A stretch of 10,725 bases of DNA from Flavobacteriales bacterium (GCA_012960835.1 DUAL01000233.1:4084-14808), one strand, 5' to 3'. Shown: positions 1 to 5,593, counted from the stretch's first letter. Notes: generated from the letters alone by a model not told the origin. A program made the numbers and translations.

Positions 1-330
1 TAAGTTAGCATCAAAATCTTCAATATGTTTGAAAAGTGGAGGGTAATTGGTATAATCTGTACCAACAAAACTATTATCTACCGACAAATGTTTGTCGGAC
101 CATACTCCACATAATATTGCAGACCAACCTGGCCCACTTATAGTGATATCATCATTTAATGCATCAGGGCTGTAAATGCCATTTGCTATAAGATTATCAA
201 TTGTTGGTGTATTTGCCAATTCCAGAGCATCCGCTCTGCAACCATCAATACCAATGAGTAATACTTTTTTGGTAGTTTGCGCATTTATACAGAGAGGTAA
301 GCAAAGTAATATGAGTAGTAGTTTTTTCAT
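1..330 (-). CDS. Secreted alkaline-phosphatase-superfamily phosphodiesterase/sulfatase-like protein, N-terminal part (C-terminus outside window)
   Basis: Reverse-strand reading from the ATG at 330-328 is open to the left edge, giving 110 residues. Residues 1-18 (MKKLLLILLCLPLCINAQ) are a signal peptide. Then comes VLLIGIDGCRADAL (23-36), whose Asp29 matches the first metal-binding Asp of type I phosphodiesterase/nucleotide pyrophosphatase and related alkaline phosphatase superfamily enzymes. TPTIDNLIANG (41-51) and TISGPGWSAILCGVWSDKH (63-81) follow. Ser65 aligns with the position of the metal-bound Thr/Ser nucleophile in the NPP pattern TxPnxxSLxTG; this alignment was made by eye. Family knowledge: these exported enzymes hydrolyse phosphate or sulfate esters with two metal ions; the substrate cannot be told from this fragment. 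It is the last visible gene of a minus-strand run of exported proteins, 26 bp after a possible small ORF. Its 5' leader carries a repeat also found at 483-504. Confidence 0.85.
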   Translation of the reverse strand, partial: MKKLLLILLCLPLCINAQTTKKVLLIGIDGCRADALELANTPTIDNLIANGIYSPDALNDDITISGPGWSAILCGVWSDKHLSVDNSFVGTDYTNYPPLFKHIEDFDANL

Positions 331-352
331 CTTGGTTCTTTGTTAATCTATT
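331..352. repeat. 22-bp leader repeat, copy A (partner 483-504, 20/22 identical)
   Basis: It lies directly before the phosphodiesterase ATG. Its core TTTGTTAATCTATT (339-352) is identical to 491-504. AATCTATTGTTTT (345-357) is also identical to 1884-1896, before the monooxygenase ATG. Confidence 0.7.
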
Positions 353-356
353 GTTT

Positions 357-479
357 TTAATTTATTATAAATTCATAAATCAATACAGTAAGTAGTATCC
401 CCTTAGCAAAAGCTATATATGATGCTAGAATAGGGTTGTTAACCATAAAATTGTGACGCCATTTCCAAAAGTTCTTCAT
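357..479 (-). CDS. Possible 40-residue single-helix membrane peptide
   Basis: An ATG at 479-477 opens a 40-codon frame ending in TAA at 359-357. The peptide starts MKNFWKWRHNFMVNNP, which is basic and aromatic. A hydrophobic stretch follows at about residues 17-39 (ILASYIAFAKG then ILLTVLIYEFII), so one membrane helix with a positive-inside N-terminus is likely. No family is recognised. Support is positional: it lies 15 bp after the stop of the copper monooxygenase gene and 26 bp before the phosphodiesterase start, and fills the only sizeable gap in this operon-like run. Its leader (483-504) matches the leader of the next gene (331-352) at 20 of 22 positions, as if both precede translated genes. 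Against it: very short, no clear Shine-Dalgarno (weak or absent SD is normal in Bacteroidota), and no homology that can be tested here. Confidence 0.42.
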   Translation of the reverse strand: MKNFWKWRHNFMVNNPILASYIAFAKGILLTVLIYEFIIN

Positions 480-482
480 AAT

Positions 483-504
483 CTTAGTTGTTTGTTAATC
501 TATT
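483..504. repeat. 22-bp leader repeat, copy B (partner 331-352)
   Basis: It lies 3 bp before the small-ORF ATG and overlaps the stop and last codons of the monooxygenase gene, so the same sequence is non-coding in copy A and partly coding here. Confidence 0.7.
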
Positions 505-1883
505 ATTATTCTTTTCTCTACTGTTCCATCATCATAGATGTAGAATAGAGGCGTATTTGGTTTAGGTTTGGTTGATTGGCCTAAAATAGTTGTTATTTTT
601 AATAATTCTCTTAATGAGTAAATAGTTGTTGCTTCATGGATATTGGTAGAAATTGATCCATTCTCAATAGATATGTTTTCATCTCCTAATTGATAAGGCA
701 GAAACTGAAAAATAAAAATAAACATCTCGTCTTCAGTATTTAGTCCAGCACTAACTGAAACTGGGTTTGGGTTTGAAGCACTTGCAGTATTATCATAATT
801 TCCTTTTGCATAAATAATACTACCAACAGGAATTTTAATAAATTTTTGGAAAAAGTAAAACCCTTGCCATTCAAAATCCCAATTATTTATTTTAATTAAA
901 TTAATTGTATCATTAGTAGATGTAACAGCAAAACACTCTAAGTCCTTTCCTAATAGATGCATGTGAGGAAAAACTGACATAAAAGAATAATCTTGAATTG
1001 TTGGTCCAAACGATTCTGAAACTTGGGTAATATGATTTGCAGGTAATGTAAAGAAGAAATTCTGTATTAAAAAATCTGTTGTTATTTCTCTAATCACTGT
1101 ATTCTGCGGATAAAAATAAAATTTAACTTTAGTACTATCTAATTGACCAAAACTGCCTTCAGGATAGTGCATAGCAAGTGTAACGCTACTATTTGCAGGT
1201 AATACTACACCAAAAGAATTATTAATATCAATAGGATATATAAGCGGAGAAGATCCTGGAGCATATCCATATATCATATTTCCTTGTGGCCCCATACAGT
1301 TAGATGTTGTTACTATGGAGTTATTAAAAAATAAATCAATTGCTACAAGTACATGATGTACAGTTTGTAAGTTTCCAGGAATAACCTCTATAGCTCTTAT
1401 TTTCCTGTTCTGAGTTAAACCAGTTGGTATTGAAAAACATACATAATCATCAGAATTTGATGTTGCAGTACTTGTGTATGTTGGAATCTGTAATTCTAAA
1501 TCAGGGGTGCCAAGTAGTGATGAATTTGTGAATGTTGGCATTGGTGGTAATAATGAAGTATCACCGATTGGAGAACCATTTGTTATCCAATCCATAATTG
1601 TACTTATCTCATTCATGCTTAAAGTATTTTCATATGCATAATGCTGAAATAATGTATCAGGAGGCCATGGAGGCATTTCTCCAGTGGATGTAACGTGTTG
1701 TATCATTCCAGCATTAGAAACAACACTTGCATATGTTTCTAATGTTAATGGAGCAATACCTCCATTGTGATGGCATTGCAAACATTTTCTATATAGTATT
1801 GGGGCAATATCTTCAGAATAATTAGGATTTTGCCCAAACCCAATCATTGGTACAATCATTACTAGTAAAAGTAGTTTTTTCAT
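495..1883 (-). CDS. Secreted cytochrome c / copper type II (PHM-like) monooxygenase with T9SS-like C-terminal tag
   Basis: 462 residues. A signal peptide (MKKLLLLVMIVPMIGFG, 1-17) precedes a small haem domain with one CxxCH site (Cys34, Cys37, His38) and the GEMPPWPPD stretch (68-76), as in cytochromes fused to planctomycete/Bacteroidota exported enzymes; Met70 is a candidate axial ligand. Residues ~125-400 carry every copper ligand expected of peptidylglycine alpha-hydroxylating monooxygenase (PHM): HHV (His176, His177) and His239 in AMHYPEG for one copper; His307 and His309 in FPHMHLLGK and Met387 in TEDEMF for the other. Known PHM/DBM enzymes hydroxylate C-H bonds using O2 and an external electron donor. 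Inference: the fused haem feeds electrons to copper, replacing ascorbate. Substrate unknown. The last ~36 residues (LLKITTILGQ ... DDGTVEKRIIID) form a tag shared with the upstream neighbour and suggest cell-surface export. The start lies 11 bp after that neighbour. Confidence 0.9.
   Translation of the reverse strand: MKKLLLLVMIVPMIGFGQNPNYSEDIAPILYRKCLQCHHNGGIAPLTLETYASVVSNAGMIQHVTSTGEMPPWPPDTLFQHYAYENTLSMNEISTIMDWITNGSPIGDTSLLPPMPTFTNSSLLGTPDLELQIPTYTSTATSNSDDYVCFSIPTGLTQNRKIRAIEVIPGNLQTVHHVLVAIDLFFNNSIVTTSNCMGPQGNMIYGYAPGSSPLIYPIDINNSFGVVLPANSSVTLAMHYPEGSFGQLDSTKVKFYFYPQNTVIREITTDFLIQNFFFTLPANHITQVSESFGPTIQDYSFMSVFPHMHLLGKDLECFAVTSTNDTINLIKINNWDFEWQGFYFFQKFIKIPVGSIIYAKGNYDNTASASNPNPVSVSAGLNTEDEMFIFIFQFLPYQLGDENISIENGSISTNIHEATTIYSLRELLKITTILGQSTKPKPNTPLFYIYDDGTVEKRIIID
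504..529. repeat. 26-bp perfect direct repeat, copy 1 (partner 1904-1929), encoding the shared C-terminal tag end
   Basis: Identical over 26 bp to 1904-1929, exactly 1400 bp away. It encodes the end of the GTVEKRII tag in two neighbouring genes. Identity at silent positions suggests recent duplication or gene conversion rather than protein-level selection alone. Confidence 0.85.
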
Positions 1884-1894
1884 AATCTATTGTT

Positions 1895-2869
1895 TTATTC
1901 AAGTATTATTCTTTTCTCTACTGTTCCATTTTCATAAATATGAAAAAGAGGCGTGTTGTTTTGGGGTAAAGATTCTCTTCCTAAAACATCAACAATTTTT
2001 AGAAGTTTTTTATCAGTATTCATTTCAGAAACAGAAGATGTGGTGGGACAGTAATTTCCATCAGGAGCAAGTAATGGTAGTTTGTATTGTGGACCAGTTA
2101 TCAGATTATACATTAATATATCCATAGATTGTAATAAAGTTGCATTATACGGTTCCCATTCATCAGAAATTCCTTGTGCAGTTTGAGGGTCATTTAATAT
2201 TCCCATATAACTAACAATTGCCCAATACATATATTCAATCATCATACATTCATAATCGCATGTTTGGTCGTCATAATGATACCATGCAGAAGCAGGGTAG
2301 TTGTTAGGAACACTCATAAATTGTCCTCCTCTAGCTACATCCATTGCAGAAGACATTAAAGATGAATTGGCTTGCATGCTAAAAGCAGCAGGATAAACAT
2401 TGGTATGTCCTACATGATTAATCGTATGTATTACTTCCTCTACTGTTGCATCATCTCCCCAATGTCCCGTTTGAGTTGGATCTATTTCGCCATTATATAA
2501 AACAGCACTTACACCATTGCCATTATAATTATTAGCAAAAGTGTTCATTGCTGCATTTCCATCCTGGAAGAATATTGGCATTAGCGCACTTTCACTTATA
2601 AGTTGCACTTCAATTAAAGGATCGTCCACTATTCCATCTTCATTGTTGTCCAATAATTCGGCAGCAACTGCTGCTGCATGTAATACTTTTGCATCAGTTA
2701 TTGTGCTTTCTGCATAAATACTGAAACAACCTAATACATCAACATATTTTGTAAATCCACTAAATGCAGTAGTTGAATTTGGATTTGGATCAACAGTAAA
2801 ACAAACTGTATTTTGTTGTGCACTTATCAAAAGTGGAAATGCGACTAAAAGCAATAAAAGTTTCTTCAT
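1895..2869 (-). CDS. Secreted EF-hand-like/His-rich protein, putative metal-dependent hydrolase, with T9SS-like C-terminal tag
   Basis: 324 residues from the ATG at 2869-2867. An in-frame ATG at 2929 would add 20 residues (MLVISCQIIDF...) before the signal peptide; the downstream start is chosen because MKKLLLLLVAFPLLISAQ (1-18) is then a proper N-terminal signal. Visible parts: DNNEDGIVDD (74-83), an EF-hand/dockerin-like calcium loop; EEVIHTINHVGH (144-155) with Glu144, Glu145, His148, His152, His155, a plausible zinc site; AMDVARGGQF (175-184); and a conserved-looking WYHYDDQTCDYECMMIEY (196-213). I do not recognise a named family with certainty; the His cluster suggests a metallopeptidase-like fold, but it is not a standard HExxH. 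Residues ~289-324 (LLKIVDVLGRES ... ENGTVEKRIILE) are the same kind of tag as in the next gene and contain the DVLGRE signature typical of T9SS sorting domains. It heads the minus-strand exported-protein run. Confidence 0.87.
   Translation of the reverse strand: MKKLLLLLVAFPLLISAQQNTVCFTVDPNPNSTTAFSGFTKYVDVLGCFSIYAESTITDAKVLHAAAVAAELLDNNEDGIVDDPLIEVQLISESALMPIFFQDGNAAMNTFANNYNGNGVSAVLYNGEIDPTQTGHWGDDATVEEVIHTINHVGHTNVYPAAFSMQANSSLMSSAMDVARGGQFMSVPNNYPASAWYHYDDQTCDYECMMIEYMYWAIVSYMGILNDPQTAQGISDEWEPYNATLLQSMDILMYNLITGPQYKLPLLAPDGNYCPTTSSVSEMNTDKKLLKIVDVLGRESLPQNNTPLFHIYENGTVEKRIILE
1904..1929. repeat. 26-bp perfect direct repeat, copy 2 (partner 504-529)
   Basis: This is the second copy, at the 3' end of the gene at 1895-2869. 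The similarity continues imperfectly for about 30 bp further into both genes (both retain AGAGGCGT). Confidence 0.85.
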
Positions 2870-2894
2870 TGTAATTTGATTTTTGGCTAAATTA

Positions 2895-2926
2895 CAAAAA
2901 TCTATTATCTGACAACTAATAACCAA
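2895..2926 (-). promoter_or_regulatory. Candidate promoter for the minus-strand secreted-protein run
   Basis: On the minus strand TTG (2926-2924), 21 bp, then GATTTTTG (2902-2895), one mismatch from TAnnTTTG. It lies about 25 bp before the ATG at 2869. It is the best match in the 80-bp divergent gap with rsgA, but it is weak. Confidence 0.28.
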
Positions 2927-2940
2927 CAACTAACAACTAT
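2913..2940. repeat. Four-unit 7-bp tandem repeat (CAACTAA-like)
   Basis: Units: CAACTAA, TAACCAA, CAACTAA, CAACTAT. Three are near-identical and one is degenerate, all in 7-bp register. The array fills the upstream promoter region of rsgA and runs into its -7 element. Confidence 0.6.
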
Positions 2941-2945
2941 CTTTG
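2938..2945 (+). promoter_or_regulatory. Bacteroidota -7 element (TATCTTTG) for rsgA-dtd
   Basis: TATCTTTG followed by CAAG and the rsgA ATG. It fits TAnnTTTG exactly; transcription would start at about the ATG. No -33 TTG is present at 17-23 bp; instead that stretch holds CAACTAA-like heptads (2913-2940). Confidence 0.5.
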
Positions 2946-2949
2946 CAAG

Positions 2950-3876
2950 ATGAATGGAGTGGTAATCAAAACTACAGGGAAGCGTTATACCGTAAAAACG
3001 GATAGTGGCGAAATTGTGCAATGCCGCTTGAAAGGAAAGTTTAGAATAAAAGGGATAAAAAGTACTAATCCTATAGTAGTTGGCGACAAAGTAGAAGTGG
3101 AGCAAGAATCTGAATTGTGGATGATTGTAAAACTGCATAAAAGGAAAAATCACATTCTTAGAAAATCGGTAAACCTATCTAAGCAAACCCATATTATTGC
3201 GGCTAATATTGACCAGGCGTTATTGATGATTACCTTGGATAGTCCTGTAACTACCACTGGTTTTATTGATCGTTTTTTGGTAGCTGCAAATGCTTATGGA
3301 GTTGAGGTGGTTTTGCTCTTCAATAAGACGGATTTATTGGATGATGAATTACAAACTCAACAAGAAGATCTTCAGAAAGTATACGAAAAGATAGGCCACA
3401 CTTGTTTTGCTACTTCTGTAATTAATGATGATTTGTCAGCAATAAAGGAATTGATGAAAGGCAAGGTAAATATGATTTCAGGGCATTCAGGGGTTGGAAA
3501 ATCAACCTTGATTAATAAACTACAACCCGGCATAAATATTGATACGGCAGAAGTTTCTGACACCCACAAACAAGGACAGCATACAACTACTTTCTCTGAA
3601 TTGCATGAGTTAGATTTTGGAGCATCCATTATTGACACCCCTGGCATAAGAGGATTTGGTTTAGTAGAATTAGAACCATGTAAAATTGGAAATTATTTTC
3701 CTGAATTTTTTGCTATAAAACAAAAGTGCAAGTTTCATAATTGTATACATAAAGATGAACCCGATTGTGTTGTGAAATCTGCTTTGGAAAATGGTGAAAT
3801 TGCTGAAAGTAGGCATAAGAACTATTTGAATATGTTGGTGGAGGAAGAAGAGCATTTTCGAACAAATAATTATTAA
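2950..3876 (+). CDS. rsgA: Ribosome small-subunit-dependent GTPase RsgA
   Basis: 308 residues, normal length. RsgA (YjeQ) is a circularly permuted GTPase that binds the 30S subunit late in assembly and releases maturation factors. The order of motifs shows the permutation: an N-terminal OB-fold region (1-~65), then G4 NKTD (125-128), then G1 GHSGVGKST (178-186), switch I region with HTTT (211-214), and G3 DTPG (229-232). A C-terminal zinc finger follows with Cys260, Cys265, His267 and Cys273. All key residues are present. The start is fixed by MNGVVIKTTG matching the family N-terminus and by a -7 promoter element (2938-2945) ending only 4 bp before the ATG, so the mRNA may have almost no leader. 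dtd follows after 3 bp, so the two are surely co-transcribed. Confidence 0.97.
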   Translation: MNGVVIKTTGKRYTVKTDSGEIVQCRLKGKFRIKGIKSTNPIVVGDKVEVEQESELWMIVKLHKRKNHILRKSVNLSKQTHIIAANIDQALLMITLDSPVTTTGFIDRFLVAANAYGVEVVLLFNKTDLLDDELQTQQEDLQKVYEKIGHTCFATSVINDDLSAIKELMKGKVNMISGHSGVGKSTLINKLQPGINIDTAEVSDTHKQGQHTTTFSELHELDFGASIIDTPGIRGFGLVELEPCKIGNYFPEFFAIKQKCKFHNCIHKDEPDCVVKSALENGEIAESRHKNYLNMLVEEEEHFRTNNY

Positions 3877-3879
3877 TTT

Positions 3880-4335
3880 ATGCGTGCAGTTATCCAAAGA
3901 GTAAGTGAGGCCTCAGTTGTAATTGATGAACAAAAAGTGGCTGCAATTCAACAGGGTTTATTAGTTCTTTTAGGAGTTGAAATTGAAGATACAAAAGAAG
4001 ATGTTGTTTGGCTCGCTAATAAAATTGGTCAGCTCCGTATTTTTCAAGATGAAGAAGGAGTAATGAATAAATCAATTACTGAAAGCAGGGGTGAAGTAAT
4101 TGTAGTGAGCCAATTTACCTTACATGCTAAAACCAAAAAAGGAAACCGCCCATCTTACATAAAAGCAGCCAGGCCAGAACAAGCTATTCCACTTTATGAA
4201 AGGTTTAAAGAGGACTTATCTATTGCAATTTGCAAGGAAGTAAAAAGTGGAGAATTTGGTGCCGACATGAAAGTTTCCCTAACAAATGATGGACCAGTAA
4301 CATTAATAATTGATTCTAGAAATAGAGATTTATAA
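3880..4335 (+). CDS. dtd: D-aminoacyl-tRNA deacylase
   Basis: 151 residues, full family length. Dtd hydrolyses D-amino acids (and glycine mischarged on tRNA-Ala) from tRNA, a chirality checkpoint in the cytoplasm. It begins MRAVIQRVSEASVVID, the standard start. Catalytic-pocket motifs are intact: SQFTL (77-81, with HAKTKKGNRPSY after it) and the cross-subunit NDGPVT (136-141; family Gly-cisPro motif at GP). The ATG is 3 bp after the rsgA stop, which implies translational coupling and shared regulation with ribosome assembly. Confidence 0.97.
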   Translation: MRAVIQRVSEASVVIDEQKVAAIQQGLLVLLGVEIEDTKEDVVWLANKIGQLRIFQDEEGVMNKSITESRGEVIVVSQFTLHAKTKKGNRPSYIKAARPEQAIPLYERFKEDLSIAICKEVKSGEFGADMKVSLTNDGPVTLIIDSRNRDL

Positions 4336-4353
4336 TTGTTTAGATTATTATCG

Positions 4354-4361
4354 TAGATTTG
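4354..4361 (+). promoter_or_regulatory. Candidate -7 element (TAGATTTG) for the small membrane protein
   Basis: TAGATTTG lies 17 bp before the ATG at 4379, with TTG at 4336-4338 only 15 bp upstream, shorter than the usual spacing. It would let the small gene be transcribed apart from rsgA-dtd. Confidence 0.3.
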
Positions 4362-4378
4362 AAGAAAAACGAGTATAG

Positions 4379-4585
4379 ATGAAACCAATCTTTCTAACTG
4401 TCATATTAATTTTCCTAATAAATATGTATATAGTTTATAAGTATTCTTATAATTATTATCGAAAAAACACTAAGGAAAAAATGTGGAAATTATGGGGGAT
4501 GAAAACTGTGTATTGGGAAGGGGTTGTTATTGTTAGTAGTGGCCTTACTGTTATTGTATCAATCCTATTAAAATTAATTTTTTAG
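4379..4585 (+). CDS. Small two-helix membrane protein, function unknown
   Basis: 68 residues. Two hydrophobic segments (about 4-20 and 48-67) flank a polar, strongly basic loop (KYSYNYYRKNTKEKMWKLWGMK, about 21-42, quoted here only as that span). This predicts a helical hairpin with the loop on the cytoplasmic side. No known family recognised. It sits 43 bp after dtd and ends 9 bp before the convergent hydrolase stop. A TAGATTTG element at 4354-4361 could give it its own promoter. Length, start and hydrophobic pattern look like a real gene, but there is no homology evidence; a chance ORF in AT-rich DNA remains possible. Confidence 0.58.
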   Translation: MKPIFLTVILIFLINMYIVYKYSYNYYRKNTKEKMWKLWGMKTVYWEGVVIVSSGLTVIVSILLKLIF

Positions 4586-4594
4586 CATCAAATC

Positions 4595-5287
4595 CTATTC
4601 TGTAAAATTCGCAGGAAATCCATAAACATGAACTACTTCAATTTTATCGGAAAGAGACATAATTCCTGGGTTAATTCCTAATTTATTTTGTGGGATTATA
4701 ACTCCTAAATCTGAGAAATATTTTTTCCATATTTTTAAAGTATCCTTTGTTTCAGGATGTAAGAAAGTCATTGGTTGTAACTCAAATATATTATCGCTTT
4801 CGAACGATTCATAAATTAATTCTGAACAGTAGTATTTTTTATTTTTCATTAAAAATTCATCATCATAAGGCTTTCCAAGTTGCTTATTGGCAAATTCAAT
4901 AGCGTTAAATATTGCATGAGTATATTTGACTTTTAATCTTCCAACAATTACTTTCGGATTACCATTATTATCTAAAGAACGATTTAGAAAACTATCAACT
5001 CTAATTGTCCTGACTCTTGTGGGGAATGCTTCCAATATTCTGACATGATCAATATAGTTGTAATCTGGGTTAATACAATATGGATCACCCAATCCAACAA
5101 CCATTCCAATATGTGAGAAGTTTGCTCCTTTATATCCTGGCGTGACCAATTCAATCGCATCACAAAGGGGAGAAGAGTCTAAATCCTGAAAAAGAAAATC
5201 ACCTTTTTGTAATTGAAAATCTTCTTGAGCACTTCTATTTAGACAACTAATCTGAAACAATAAAAAAACAAATAACCAATTTTTCAT
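4595..5287 (-). CDS. YiiX/YebB-like NlpC/P60-superfamily cysteine hydrolase, exported
   Basis: 230 residues. The N-terminus (MKNWLFVFLLFQISC) is a signal sequence; Cys15 could be a lipidation site, though the preceding QIS is a poor lipobox. The core matches the permuted NlpC/P60 group: LQKGDFLFQDL (26-36), a catalytic-type His59 in FSHIGMVVG, EA (86-87) and Cys154 in YYCSELIYESF (152-162). The permuted order (His before Cys) is typical for YiiX-type proteins, which cleave or transfer on amide, thioester or lipid substrates in the envelope; the substrate here is unknown. It is a single gene with its own near-leaderless promoter (5292-5299), between the atpC terminator and a convergent small gene. 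Confidence 0.87.
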   Translation of the reverse strand: MKNWLFVFLLFQISCLNRSAQEDFQLQKGDFLFQDLDSSPLCDAIELVTPGYKGANFSHIGMVVGLGDPYCINPDYNYIDHVRILEAFPTRVRTIRVDSFLNRSLDNNGNPKVIVGRLKVKYTHAIFNAIEFANKQLGKPYDDEFLMKNKKYYCSELIYESFESDNIFELQPMTFLHPETKDTLKIWKKYFSDLGVIIPQNKLGINPGIMSLSDKIEVVHVYGFPANFTE

Positions 5288-5291
5288 ATTT

Positions 5292-5299
5292 CAAACATA
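5292..5299 (-). promoter_or_regulatory. Bacteroidota -7 promoter element (TATGTTTG) for the YiiX-like gene
   Basis: The minus strand reads TATGTTTG then AAAT then the ATG of the hydrolase gene. This fits TAnnTTTG exactly. With the usual initiation a few bases past this element, the transcript would start at or next to the ATG. No matching -33 TTG is seen at 17-23 bp. It abuts the T-tract of the atpC terminator. Confidence 0.5.
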
Positions 5300-5327
5300 A
5301 AAAAAGAGGACTAAATAAGCCCTCTTT
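5299..5327 (-). terminator. Rho-independent terminator of the atpD-atpC operon
   Basis: On the minus strand AAAGAGG (5327-5321) pairs with CCTCTTT (5309-5303). The stem extends by two inner pairs across one mismatch around a 5-nt AT loop, and it is followed by a run of T (through 5299). It lies 23 bp past the atpC stop. The plus strand has no T run on the other side, so it acts in the minus direction. Confidence 0.8.
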
Positions 5328-5349
5328 ATTCCATTTATTTTCAGTAATC

Positions 5350-5586
5350 TTACTCTGCTAAAACAATAATCTTATTGTTTTGCATTTCAATTACACCTCC
5401 ATTAATTGCAAAGTTTTCAGTTTTTTTATCAGCAGTAATCACTCTGATATCCCCTTTTCCAAGAGTGGATATAATTGGAGCATGATTGTTTAATATTTCA
5501 AAGCCCCCAGAAATTCCGGGGAATTTTACAGAAGTAACCTCTCCTTCAAATGCTTTTTTTTCTGGTGTTATTATTTCTAATATCAT
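5350..5586 (-). CDS. atpC: F1Fo ATP synthase epsilon subunit, short form
   Basis: 78 residues from the ATG at 5586. A frame extension to 5610 (MLMQNNCV...) is rejected because it overlaps the atpD stop, while MILEIITPEKKAFEGEV is the standard family start. Visible: beta-sandwich domain with VTSVKFPGISGGFEILNNHAP (quoted as residues ~16-36), then TLGKGDIRV and the FAINGGVIEMQNNKIIVLAE end. Epsilon sits in the central rotor stalk. E. coli epsilon is about 139 residues; here the protein stops after the N-terminal beta domain, so the C-terminal two-helix inhibitory domain is missing. Short epsilon subunits are usual in Bacteroidota. It begins 7 bp after atpD and is followed by a strong terminator. 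Confidence 0.95.
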   Translation of the reverse strand: MILEIITPEKKAFEGEVTSVKFPGISGGFEILNNHAPIISTLGKGDIRVITADKKTENFAINGGVIEMQNNKIIVLAE

Positions 5587-5593
5587 GACGCAA

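Noticed and set aside
2870..2929. 20-residue upstream extension (ATG at 2929) of the protein at 1895-2869
   Set aside because: It would bury the signal peptide inside the protein and cover the candidate promoter; the start at 2869 gives a normal MKKLLLLL signal.
2905..3897. Minus-strand frames antisense to rsgA (2905-3153, 3372-3647, 3670-3897)
   Set aside because: They are shadows of a fully conserved GTPase gene; compositions look like reverse-complement coding.
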